Shown here: positions 1 through 5,353 of the stretch, piece after piece
Numbering within the stretch: the stretch's first letter is position 1
Layout of the letters: every line of letters begins with the position of its first letter
Assembly: GCA_021821235.1 (NCBI GenBank)
Contig: JAKACS010000281.1
Location: 1-5,353, forward strand
Reading direction: 5' to 3'
DNA from: Bacillota bacterium
GTDB lineage: Bacteria > Bacillota > Bacilli > Bacillales_B > DSM-18226
DNA length: 5,353 bases
The notes under the pieces: generated by a model
What the model was told of the DNA's origin: nothing
The model's database searches: none
What the model saw: only the letters and a program-made list of their open reading frames with translations
Translations under genes and position numbers: made by a program

Positions 1-737
1 ACGATGAATTGCTGCTCATCTAATGGATCCGAATAGCCTGCATGGCCATCTTGATACATCGGTGCCTTTAGATAGCTGACACTCGGCATATTTCCGTTAT
101 CAACAGCTGACCAGAAATCCTTCATATCATATTGATGATTTGCTTGATCCGTTTTACCGATCATGGCTGGAGAACTTGGTGCTTTGTGTTCGGGATTTGC
201 TGTTGATTTGTAATATTGGAATGGTTCATGGTGCGGGCTGTAATCTGTGATGGCTGCTCCGCCAATATTTTTATGCTTGGCGGTTGGGTCGCTAAAGCCG
301 CCTTGGAACCAGCCCCATGTGATGTTTTTGCTATTAAGTAAGTTGCCGACGTTTTTATTTGTATCGTCCATTGCAACCGTTGCGCCAGTTGATGATTTAT
401 CAAAATATGGGTTCGGGTCGCCGGTAACGGTTCTGTTTTCGTACTCGTTAAGGACATCTCCAGTTTGTTTCTGGCCATTTTTGTCATACAATGTAGCTCC
501 GTGCGTTTCGCCGGAAATTAGGTTTAACGCTCCAGGGGTAGACGGTCCGTAAGTCGTTCCGAAAGAATTATCACTCATGGCGAAATTTTGGGCGTAATTC
601 CACAAAGCTGTGACAGTATTGCCATCATAATAGTTCATCACGATTTTTGGATTAGCACCTTTTCCAGTTGTCTCGACAACTTTGTCCATTTTTCCGCCGT
701 CAGTAGCTGCAATTTCAGCATGGTAACTATGATCCAT
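1..737 (-). pseudogene. 5'-truncated phospholipase C / acid phosphatase-type phosphoesterase, also cut by the window edge
   Basis: An uninterrupted minus-strand frame of 245 codons runs from MDHSYHAE at 737 to QQFIV at the window edge. The translation matches the phosphoesterase family (PF04185: phospholipase C, AcpA-like acid phosphatase), whose members are usually secreted and hydrolyse phosphoesters. Recognisable landmarks are GGKMDKVVETTG, YGPSTPGALNLISG, WGWFQGGF, HHEPFQYY, MPSVSYLKAP and DGHAGYSDPLDEQQ. In AcpA-like enzymes the STPG serine/threonine region carries the nucleophile, and the late metal ligands would lie beyond the window. The N-terminal part, including the signal peptide and the metal-binding E-N-x-S-F-D motif, should precede MDHSYH but is absent. 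Upstream codons stay open yet encode unrelated sequence from a repeat. The ATG at 737 has no Shine-Dalgarno. It is best read as a remnant lacking roughly the first third of the protein; the 3' half cannot be judged here. The family call is firm, pseudogene status fairly so. Confidence 0.82.
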
Positions 738-830
738 GTACGGATAAACTGAAAAAATCCGCGGATAAGAGTCTGCGGCAAGTAAGAGAACACTCGAAGT
801 ACCGATAAGTAGACTAAATCCGCGGTAAAG
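738..830. repeat. two diverged tandem copies of a 61-bp intergenic repeat
   Basis: On the plus strand, GTACGGATAA at 738-747 recurs as GTACCGATAA at 799-808, and AAATCCGCGG at 755-764 recurs exactly at 816-825, both at a 61-bp offset. Over the first 32 positions of the two units I count 24 identities. The first unit contains the perfect palindrome ATCCGCGGAT (757-766). The repeat begins one base past the last phosphoesterase-like codon. No transposase, clear terminal inverted repeats or target-site duplication is visible, so this looks like a small dispersed non-coding element rather than an insertion sequence. Whether it recurs elsewhere in the genome cannot be seen here. Confidence 0.6.
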
Positions 831-891
831 CGGATCCAACCATATACCATGAATCCACACCCATACCTTTCCCAGTAAAACAAAATTACAA

Positions 892-2322
892 TTATTCTGT
901 TGAGCGACTTTCCCGTAATCTTCTAGAGCCGCGGCCTGATAGTAAATGGGACTTGAAAAGAAGCCAGTAGCTGATAAAAATCCCTCCAATTAACACAAGA
1001 CTGATGAGTACACCCATTCTTTGCGTTGCGTGGAACAGCCCGCCTGAAACGGCAACAAGGATAAATCCAATCCCCAAATAGGATGTGAAGGGATAGCCGA
1101 ACATTTTGAAAGATGCTCCTTGCTGATAGCGCGGGCGCAATTTGATTTGAGAAGAAAGAATAATCGTCCAGTTGAGAATCAGCATGACACCTGCGGCGGT
1201 TGTGATTGATTCATAAATCGAACCTGGCAAAATAAATGCAAACACAAGAAAGACGGCTAATGTAATTCCAGTCAAAAATAACGATTTGACTGGAACCCCT
1301 TTGTTATTTCGGCCTGCTAACGCTTTTGGCGCAGCATGATCCTCTGCCAATGAAATCAAAATATTGGTAACAGAGAAGAGAGCACCTACCATTGTTGAGA
1401 AAGCGGCACTGATAATAATGATATTAAAAATTGAATCAAGATAGGGGATATTGAATGTTTTTAGCGCCGTGACAAAGGGACTTTTGGAAACATCAATATT
1501 GCTCCAGGAAACCATGTACAAAACAAAGAAAATTGACAGGGTATAGACGGCGGTGAGCGCAATCAGCATAACAATTCCCGCTTTCGGTACTTCCTGTTTG
1601 TTTTTCAATTCAGATGAGGCGATGCCGACAACTTCAATCCCGCCGAAGGAAAAAAAGACAAAAATTAACGCTGCCCACATTCCCTTTAGCCCAGTTGGAA
1701 CAAAATCACTAAAAACATTTTTCTCACTTAATGCAACTGCTTGCGGTGAAATCATATGAGTAAGAAGAAGAATGCCGAATCCAATAAACACAACTAATGT
1801 AGAAAATTTGACAACAGCAAACAGGGATTCAATTTTTCCAAAGTTTTTTACACCCAATAAATTGATTCCAAAAGCAATGACGGTATAGATGACCGTGAAA
1901 ATCCACAGTGGAATGTGCGGAAACCAGAAGCGGGTAAAGGTTGCCAATGCAACAACCTCGCTTGACATAATTAAGACGCCCGCAAGCCAATACATCCAGC
2001 CGGAGGCAAAGCCCATCACATTGCCGAACGCTTTTTTTGCATATGTGCGGAAGGAACCTGACTCAGGCTGTGTAACCGTCATTTCAGCCAAGGCGCTAAA
2101 AACAAAAAAAGCGGTAAGCCCTGCAAATAAGTAATTAATCAGGATGGCGGGCCCAGCCGTTTGAATAGAAAGGCTTGTCCCGAGAAAGAAACCGGCGCCG
2201 ATGATCGAACCAATTCCGATCAGCGAGAGTTGCCACCAATCAAGCCCGGAAGGTTTTCCCCGATGCTCATTTTCCATTTTTTTATGCTGAACCTTTTGTT
2301 TCACAATATGGTCGTTGTTCAT
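892..2322 (-). CDS. amino acid permease, APC superfamily (AAT-like)
   Basis: The predicted 476-residue inner-membrane protein has about 12 hydrophobic segments and imports amino acids with cations, as is usual for the AAT family. Substrate cannot be assigned. Family signs: the unwound TM1 motif GIGSIIGAGFFLGTS (about residues 36-50), the AAT-type TM6 stretch FGGIEVVGIASSE (226-238), the cytosolic E-D-H-A-A-P-K segment (327-333) and MFGYPFTSYLGIGF (407-420) before the last two helices. The ATG at 2322 is supported by GAAAGGAG ten bases upstream; the 25-residue charged N-terminus precedes TM1. It is divergent from the dehydrogenase gene. The C-terminus is odd: after YWLLFKS (452-458) the frame gives an Arg-rich tail (RGSRRLRESRSTE), while the neighbouring frame encodes a more natural tail (see findings). 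All 12 helices precede this point, so transport function may survive. No hairpin terminator follows the stop. The family call is firm; no gene name is justified. Confidence 0.92.
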   Translation of the reverse strand: MNNDHIVKQKVQHKKMENEHRGKPSGLDWWQLSLIGIGSIIGAGFFLGTSLSIQTAGPAILINYLFAGLTAFFVFSALAEMTVTQPESGSFRTYAKKAFGNVMGFASGWMYWLAGVLIMSSEVVALATFTRFWFPHIPLWIFTVIYTVIAFGINLLGVKNFGKIESLFAVVKFSTLVVFIGFGILLLTHMISPQAVALSEKNVFSDFVPTGLKGMWAALIFVFFSFGGIEVVGIASSELKNKQEVPKAGIVMLIALTAVYTLSIFFVLYMVSWSNIDVSKSPFVTALKTFNIPYLDSIFNIIIISAAFSTMVGALFSVTNILISLAEDHAAPKALAGRNNKGVPVKSLFLTGITLAVFLVFAFILPGSIYESITTAAGVMLILNWTIILSSQIKLRPRYQQGASFKMFGYPFTSYLGIGFILVAVSGGLFHATQRMGVLISLVLIGGIFISYWLLFKSHLLSGRGSRRLRESRSTE

Positions 2323-2332
2323 TTAAGAAATA

Positions 2333-2340
2333 CTCCTTTC
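2333..2340 (-). promoter_or_regulatory. Shine-Dalgarno of the AAT-like permease
   Basis: On the minus strand GAAAGGAG lies ten bases before the ATG at 2322. It supports that start over the internal Met16 (MENEHRGK), which has no comparable site. I could not identify a convincing sigma-A promoter further upstream on this strand; AATAAT (2357-2362) is a possible -10 but lacks a good -35. Confidence 0.75.
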
Positions 2341-2407
2341 AAAAGTACATTTTCCGATTATTTTCTCCATTTTTTGAAAAACCATTAACGTTTTTTAAGC
2401 TGATGAT

Positions 2408-2436
2408 TTGAATCCATATTTTTGGAGAAATAAAAT
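2408..2436 (+). promoter_or_regulatory. sigma-A promoter of the dehydrogenase gene
   Basis: TTGAAT (2408-2413) and TAAAAT (2431-2436) are separated by exactly 17 bases, matching the sigma-A consensus TTGACA-N17-TATAAT at 4 of 6 and 5 of 6 positions. Transcription would start near 2443, leaving a leader of about 25 bases before the ATG at 2468. The placement also argues against any translation start upstream of 2443. Confidence 0.7.
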
Positions 2437-2455
2437 AGAGAAGATGGACATGATT

Positions 2456-2460
2456 GGAGG
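2456..2460 (+). promoter_or_regulatory. Shine-Dalgarno that fixes the dehydrogenase start
   Basis: GGAGG ends seven bases before the ATG at 2468, an ideal spacing. The same frame is open further upstream to a TTG at 2408, but that TTG is part of the -35 box and has no ribosome binding site, so 2468 is the start. Confidence 0.9.
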
Positions 2461-2467
2461 GATTAGG

Positions 2468-3334
2468 ATGATCGGTTTTATTGGTTTAGGAATTATGGGG
2501 AGCAGCATGGCTGAGAATTTAGTAAAAAAAGGTTTCGAACTTATTGTTCACAATCGGACAAAAGACAAAGCAGAAGAGCTAATCAAAAAGGGAGCGGTGT
2601 GGGTAGATTCACCTCAAGAAGTAGCTGAACAAGCAGACATTGTTTTTACAATGCTGGCTAACCCGAAAGTCGTTGAAGAAGTGGCTTTGGGTGATAACGG
2701 TTTTTTAAACCATATAGCAAAAGGAAAATTGTGGGTTGATTGCAGCACTGTTGATCCAACTTTTTCACGAAAAATGGCGGCTGAAGCAGGGAAACGGGGC
2801 GTTCGCTTTATGGACGCGCCGGTAACCGGATCAAGGCTGCCTGCGAAACGGGGAGAACTAGTTTTTTTAGTTGGCGGCAGTCAAGAGAATATGCAGGAAG
2901 TGGAACCGATGCTAAAGGCGATGGGAAAAGAAATATCCTATCAAGGCGTGATTGGCCAGGGAACGTCCATGAAAGTGATTATCAATTTGATGCTTGCCCA
3001 ATCGATGGCTGCGTTTGCAGAAGCGGTCCGTTTAGGGGAAGCGCTTGGGTTAGAGAAAGAAACGGTTGTTGATACTCTATTGAACGGGCCGACAACCGCT
3101 CCATTTTTAAAAGCAAAGAAAGACAAGGTAATGAGTCAAGATTTCTCAGCCGACTTCCCACTGGAACATATGCAAAAAGATCTTCAGCTTGTTTCGCAAG
3201 CAGCGTTTGAGAACAACATTGCTTTGCCAATTGCCAATGCAGCAAAAGAATTGTATATGATGGCAAAGCAGAATGGGTTTGGGAATCAAGATTTTTCGGC
3301 AATTTATCAGTTGTTTGCGGAAAGGAAAAATTAA
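2468..3334 (+). CDS. NAD(P)-dependent beta-hydroxyacid dehydrogenase, glyoxylate/succinic-semialdehyde reductase type
   Basis: A 288-residue soluble oxidoreductase of the 3-hydroxyisobutyrate dehydrogenase superfamily, at the usual family length. The N-terminal Rossmann domain opens with IGFIGLGIMG (2-11), containing the G-x-G-x-x-G dinucleotide motif. HNRTK (28-32) after the second strand is the type of loop that favours NADPH. DCSTVDP (91-97) and DAPVTGS (116-122) form the substrate-binding signature. Lys169 in GQGTSMKVIINLM (163-175) is the expected catalytic lysine, and KDLQLV (237-242) is the conserved C-terminal-domain motif. K-x-x-x-N around the lysine, rather than K-x-x-N-N, resembles the glyoxylate/succinic-semialdehyde reductase (GLYR1/GHBDH) branch, suggesting reduction of small aldehydes such as glyoxylate or succinic semialdehyde; the substrate is inferred. 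It has its own promoter and terminator, so it is monocistronic, divergent from one permease gene and upstream of another. Confidence 0.92.
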   Translation: MIGFIGLGIMGSSMAENLVKKGFELIVHNRTKDKAEELIKKGAVWVDSPQEVAEQADIVFTMLANPKVVEEVALGDNGFLNHIAKGKLWVDCSTVDPTFSRKMAAEAGKRGVRFMDAPVTGSRLPAKRGELVFLVGGSQENMQEVEPMLKAMGKEISYQGVIGQGTSMKVIINLMLAQSMAAFAEAVRLGEALGLEKETVVDTLLNGPTTAPFLKAKKDKVMSQDFSADFPLEHMQKDLQLVSQAAFENNIALPIANAAKELYMMAKQNGFGNQDFSAIYQLFAERKN

Positions 3335-3359
3335 TTTATTTATCCGATTTGGAAAAACT

Positions 3360-3385
3360 AAAAGCAGTCAATATGGCTGCTTTTT
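3360..3385 (+). terminator. intrinsic terminator after the dehydrogenase gene
   Basis: The AGCAGTC / GGCTGCT stem (3363-3369 with 3375-3381, one G-U pair) closes a 5-base loop. It is extended by A-U pairs and ends in five T residues (3381-3385). It begins about 25 bases after the dehydrogenase stop and separates that gene from the following permease. Confidence 0.8.
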
Positions 3386-3424
3386 CGCATAAAAAAGGAT
3401 ATTTTTGTATTTTTCTAAAAATAA

Positions 3425-3453
3425 TTGCATTCTTAAAAAATTTGTATTATTAT
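3425..3453 (+). promoter_or_regulatory. sigma-A promoter of the CAT-family permease
   Basis: TTGCAT (3425-3430) and TATTAT (3448-3453) are separated by 17 bases in an A+T-rich setting, 4 of 6 and 5 of 6 matches to consensus. Start of transcription would be near 3460, giving a leader of about 80 bases. That is too short for a T-box or lysine riboswitch, and I see no such elements. Confidence 0.7.
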
Positions 3454-3477
3454 GTCGATATATCACTTTTTTTAAAC

Positions 3478-3491
3478 AATTCGATCGAATT
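3478..3491 (+). promoter_or_regulatory. 14-bp perfect palindrome in the permease leader, candidate operator
   Basis: AATTCGATCGAATT is a perfect 14-bp palindrome lying about 18-31 bases downstream of the predicted transcription start. The position suits a roadblock-type repressor operator. There is no loop and no U-tract, so it is not a terminator. A CodY-box-like sequence overlaps its right edge (3489-3503). The regulator is unknown. Confidence 0.4.
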
Positions 3492-3527
3492 TGTCAGAAG
3501 ATTTTGAATAAATATCGCTTCGGATTT

Positions 3528-3533
3528 GGGAGG
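3528..3533 (+). promoter_or_regulatory. Shine-Dalgarno that fixes the CAT permease start
   Basis: GGGAGG ends six bases before the ATG at 3540. The frame stays open upstream to a TTG at 3405, but that lies upstream of the promoter and lacks a ribosome binding site. The 3540 start also begins with MNLLRKKSI, the usual N-terminus of close Bacillaceae relatives. Confidence 0.9.
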
Positions 3534-3539
3534 TCTATC

Positions 3540-4955
3540 ATGAATTTACTTAGAAAGAAATCCATTGCTGATCTAATAAAAGAAACCGAGCAAAAGGATG
3601 CGGCTTTGAAAAAGGATTTGGGGGCATTTGATTTATCCATGCTTGGGATCGGGGCGATTATCGGTACGGGAATTTTCGTTTTGACGGGTGTTGCAGCGGC
3701 AGAACACGCAGGACCAGCGCTGATTCTTTCCTTTATCATATCTGGGCTGGCCTGTGTCTTTGCTGCCCTTTGCTACGCAGAGTTTGCGTCGACCGTTCCG
3801 GTATCAGGTAGTGCGTATACGTATAGTTACTCAACCTTTGGTGAGCTGATTGCCTGGATTTTGGGCTGGGATTTAATTTTGGAATATGGGTTGGCTTCAT
3901 CTGCAGTTGCGAGCGGATGGTCAGGTTATTTTCAAGGCTTGCTTGCAGGGTTTGGCATTCATTTTCCAAAAGCATTAACAAGTGCGTATGATCCGGCCAA
4001 TGGGACGTTTGTTGATGTTCCTGCGATTTTAATTGTGCTGCTTATTACCACTTTATTAACCCAAGGTGTTAAAAAATCAGCAAAGTTTAATTCGATTATC
4101 GTCATGGTAAAGTTAGCGGTTATCGTGCTTTTCATTGCTGTTGGAGTATGGTATGTGAAACCGGCAAACTGGACACCCTTTATGCCGTTCGGCTTCTCGG
4201 GGGTAGCAACCGGGGCGGCGACCGTATTTTTTGCCTATATTGGATTTGATGCAGTTTCAACTGCTGCAGAAGAAGTGCGAAATCCGCAGCGGAATATGCC
4301 GATTGGAATTATTGCTTCATTATTAGTTAGTACGATTTTATATATCATTGTCTCTGGCATTCTTACAGGAATTGTTCCTTACCAAAATCTTGATGTGAAA
4401 AATCCTGTAGCTTTTGCGTTAAATTATATCCACCAGGATTGGGTTGCCGGACTTATTTCCATTGGAGCCATTGCTGGAATTACAACCGTGCTGCTTGTAA
4501 TGATTTATGGTCAAACACGGCTATTTTATGCAATCAGCCGCGATGTCCTATTGCCGAAAATTTTCTCGAAGGTTGACAAAAAGAAGCAGACACCTATTGT
4601 CAATTCGTGGATTACCGCTTTGCTTGTTTCTATTTTTACCGGGTTCGTCCCATTGAGCAAGCTGGCAGAATTGACGAATATTGGAACACTGTTTGCGTTT
4701 ATGACCGTTTCTATCGGGATTTTATACTTGCGGAAAACGAAGGACGCGCCGAAAACAGGTTTCCGTGTCCCTTTTGTACCATGGATTCCAATTATTTCCT
4801 TTTTATTTAGCGGTTACTTGGCATTGCAATTGCCAGCATTGACATGGATCAGCTTCTTTACATGGCTTGTCATTGGTCTGTTTGTTTACTTTGGCTATGG
4901 GCGCAAACATTCCACCTTAAACGAGCCGTTGCAGCAACTGCGCAAAATCGGATAA
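3540..4955 (+). CDS. cationic amino acid transporter (CAT) family permease, GkApcT/YfnA-like
   Basis: A 471-residue membrane transporter with about 12 helices, of the APC superfamily CAT (SLC7-like) branch; members carry amino acids in symport with protons. TM1 has the unwound GIGAIIGTGIFVLTG motif (36-50) that binds the substrate backbone, and TM6 carries FFAYIGFDAVSTAAEEVRNP (230-249), the CAT signature. It appears nearly collinear with the structurally studied Geobacillus kaustophilus GkApcT: as I recall that protein, Glu115 (TM3), Lys191 (TM5), Phe231 (TM6) and Met321 (TM8) are its functional residues, and the same residues occur here at the same numbers. B. subtilis YfnA is also similar; its proposed methylthioribose substrate should not be transferred. 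The start at 3540 is set by GGGAGG. The gene has its own promoter and a strong terminator, so it is monocistronic. Family is certain; broad neutral/cationic amino acid specificity is inferred. Confidence 0.95.
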   Translation: MNLLRKKSIADLIKETEQKDAALKKDLGAFDLSMLGIGAIIGTGIFVLTGVAAAEHAGPALILSFIISGLACVFAALCYAEFASTVPVSGSAYTYSYSTFGELIAWILGWDLILEYGLASSAVASGWSGYFQGLLAGFGIHFPKALTSAYDPANGTFVDVPAILIVLLITTLLTQGVKKSAKFNSIIVMVKLAVIVLFIAVGVWYVKPANWTPFMPFGFSGVATGAATVFFAYIGFDAVSTAAEEVRNPQRNMPIGIIASLLVSTILYIIVSGILTGIVPYQNLDVKNPVAFALNYIHQDWVAGLISIGAIAGITTVLLVMIYGQTRLFYAISRDVLLPKIFSKVDKKKQTPIVNSWITALLVSIFTGFVPLSKLAELTNIGTLFAFMTVSIGILYLRKTKDAPKTGFRVPFVPWIPIISFLFSGYLALQLPALTWISFFTWLVIGLFVYFGYGRKHSTLNEPLQQLRKIG

Positions 4956-4967
4956 TGAGTCTTTCTG

Positions 4968-4998
4968 AAAAGCTTGGCATTTGCCAAGCTTTTTTTTT
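4968..4998 (+). terminator. strong intrinsic terminator after the CAT permease
   Basis: A perfect 11-bp stem (4968-4978 with 4983-4993; core AGCTTGGC/GCCAAGCT) closes an ATTT loop, and the T-run extends to 4998. It starts 12 bases after the permease stop codon. Confidence 0.95.
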
Positions 4999-5057
4999 GG
5001 AAATTTATCAATGGCGTAATTTTTTGTATTGTTGAATATCAAAATTAGGTTATTACG

Positions 5058-5213
5058 GAGCGTATGATGCCCGAAACGGTGGAGGATACGCAAAAACGGT
5101 TATCAAGGCGAGCGTATGATGCCCGAAACGGTGGAGGATACGCAAAAACGGTAATCAAAGCGAGCGTATGATGCCCAAAACGGGGGAGGACTCGCGAAAA
5201 TGGTAATCAAAGC
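5058..5213. repeat. three tandem copies of a 52-bp intergenic repeat with internal inverted repeats
   Basis: Units at 5058-5109, 5110-5161 and 5162-5213 abut without spacers. Units 1 and 2 differ at 2 of 52 positions, units 2 and 3 at 6. Each starts GAGCGTATGATGCCC. Units 1 and 2 contain GCGTAT ... ATACGC (5060-5065 with 5086-5091 in unit 1) enclosing CCG-AAA-CGG, so each can fold into a stem-loop on either strand. AACGGT also occurs twice within each of the first two units. Because 52 is not a multiple of three, frame shifts from unit to unit and no protein repeat results. The array lies between two terminators in a gene-free stretch (4956-5284); 4999-5057 is A+T-rich with nothing recognisable. 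It resembles REP- or bcr-like intergenic repeats in style, but I do not recognise the family. Confidence 0.9.
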
Positions 5214-5259
5214 GGCAAGCGAGCTCCTTTCTATCATTAAAGAGTGAAATCCACAAAGG

Positions 5260-5286
5260 AAAAACCAGGCGCATGGCCTGGTTTTT
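5260..5286. terminator. bidirectional intrinsic terminator
   Basis: A perfect 11-bp stem, AAAAACCAGGC with GCCTGGTTTTT, closes the 5-base loop GCATG (5271-5275). Five A and five T residues flank the G+C core, so it would work in both directions. On the minus strand it directly follows a stop codon (5285-5287), and is probably the terminator of the gene entering from the right. Confidence 0.88.
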
Positions 5287-5353
5287 ACAATTTAAACGAG
5301 CTTTTTAAGGAAACGATCCGGTTGAAAACAAGGTGATCGGCGGTGGTATCTTT
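5285..5353 (-). CDS. C-terminal fragment of an unidentified convergent gene
   Basis: On the minus strand a frame is open from the window edge for 22 codons, ending DHLVFNRIVSLKSSFKL and a TAA at 5287-5285. The stop abuts a strong hairpin terminator, the normal arrangement for a gene end, and supports a real leftward gene that starts outside the window. The tail is too short for me to assign a family; I see no motif in it. A 22-codon open frame alone could occur by chance, so the call rests mainly on the terminator. Confidence 0.45.
   Translation of the reverse strand, partial: KDTTADHLVFNRIVSLKSSFKL

Noticed and set aside
161..552. Open frames on both strands inside the phosphoesterase region
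   Set aside because: They are shadows of the phosphoesterase frame, which shows clear family motifs throughout.
638..883. 81-codon minus-strand open frame
   Set aside because: It covers the intergenic repeat and then overlaps the phosphoesterase remnant out of frame; no family resemblance and no convincing ribosome binding site.
738..891. Insertion sequence at the phosphoesterase-permease junction
   Set aside because: No transposase fragment, terminal inverted repeats or target duplication; only short direct repeats are visible.
2408..2467. 20-residue N-terminal extension of the dehydrogenase from a TTG start
   Set aside because: The TTG is the -35 box, there is no Shine-Dalgarno for it, and the Rossmann strand starts right at the ATG at 2468, which has an ideal GGAGG.
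3405..3539. 45-residue N-terminal extension of the CAT permease
   Set aside because: It begins upstream of the predicted promoter, has no ribosome binding site, and the family N-terminus starts at the ATG at 3540.
3460..3539. Riboswitch or T-box in the CAT permease leader
   Set aside because: The leader is about 80 bases, with no T-box core, no terminator hairpin and no known aptamer features.
4844..5035. 63-codon plus-strand open frame over the permease end
   Set aside because: It is out of frame with the permease and runs through the terminator hairpin; the sequence is not protein-like.
5064..5171. 35-codon open frame starting ATGATG in the 52-bp repeats
   Set aside because: The repeat length is not a multiple of three, so each unit is read in a different frame, and the ATG has poor Shine-Dalgarno spacing. 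It is a by-product of the repeat.
5058..5213. CRISPR array
   Set aside because: Units are directly contiguous with no unique spacers, and no cas gene is present.

Overview
The window looks like a chromosomal segment from a Bacillaceae bacterium. The Shine-Dalgarno sites are strong (GGAGG, GGGAGG, GAAAGGAG), the promoters fit sigma-A, and the U-tract terminators are typical of Firmicutes. One permease closely resembles, from memory, the Geobacillus kaustophilus CAT-type transporter GkApcT. Species cannot be named from the sequence alone.

Layout, left to right. (1) 1-737, minus strand: the middle of a secreted phospholipase C / acid phosphatase-type phosphoesterase. Its 3' end lies outside the window. 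Its 5' half is missing, so it reads as a truncated remnant. (2) 738-~891: a short non-coding junction holding two diverged copies of a 61-bp repeat that starts exactly where phosphoesterase similarity stops. (3) 892-2322, minus: an amino acid permease (APC superfamily, AAT-like) whose last ~20 residues look frame-shifted. (4) 2323-2467: a divergent intergenic region with a good sigma-A promoter for the rightward gene. (5) 2468-3334, plus: a 288-residue NAD(P)-dependent beta-hydroxyacid dehydrogenase of the glyoxylate/succinic-semialdehyde reductase type, with its own terminator. (6) 3425-4955, plus: promoter, palindrome-bearing leader and a 471-residue CAT-family amino acid permease, ending in a strong terminator. 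(7) 4956-5284: a gene-free stretch with that terminator, an A+T-rich spacer, three head-to-tail copies of a 52-bp repeat with internal inverted repeats, and a bidirectional terminator. (8) 5285-5353, minus: the probable C-terminus of a convergent gene entering from the right.

Each complete gene seems to be its own transcription unit, so this is not an operon. Two amino acid importers from different APC families flank a small-aldehyde/hydroxyacid oxidoreductase. A joint role in amino acid uptake and carbon-skeleton metabolism is possible but only inferred from proximity. No dedicated novel system (defence, mobile element, biosynthetic cluster) is visible. The unusual material is the damaged phosphoesterase-permease junction, the two unrelated intergenic repeat families, and a perfect palindrome in the leader of the second permease.
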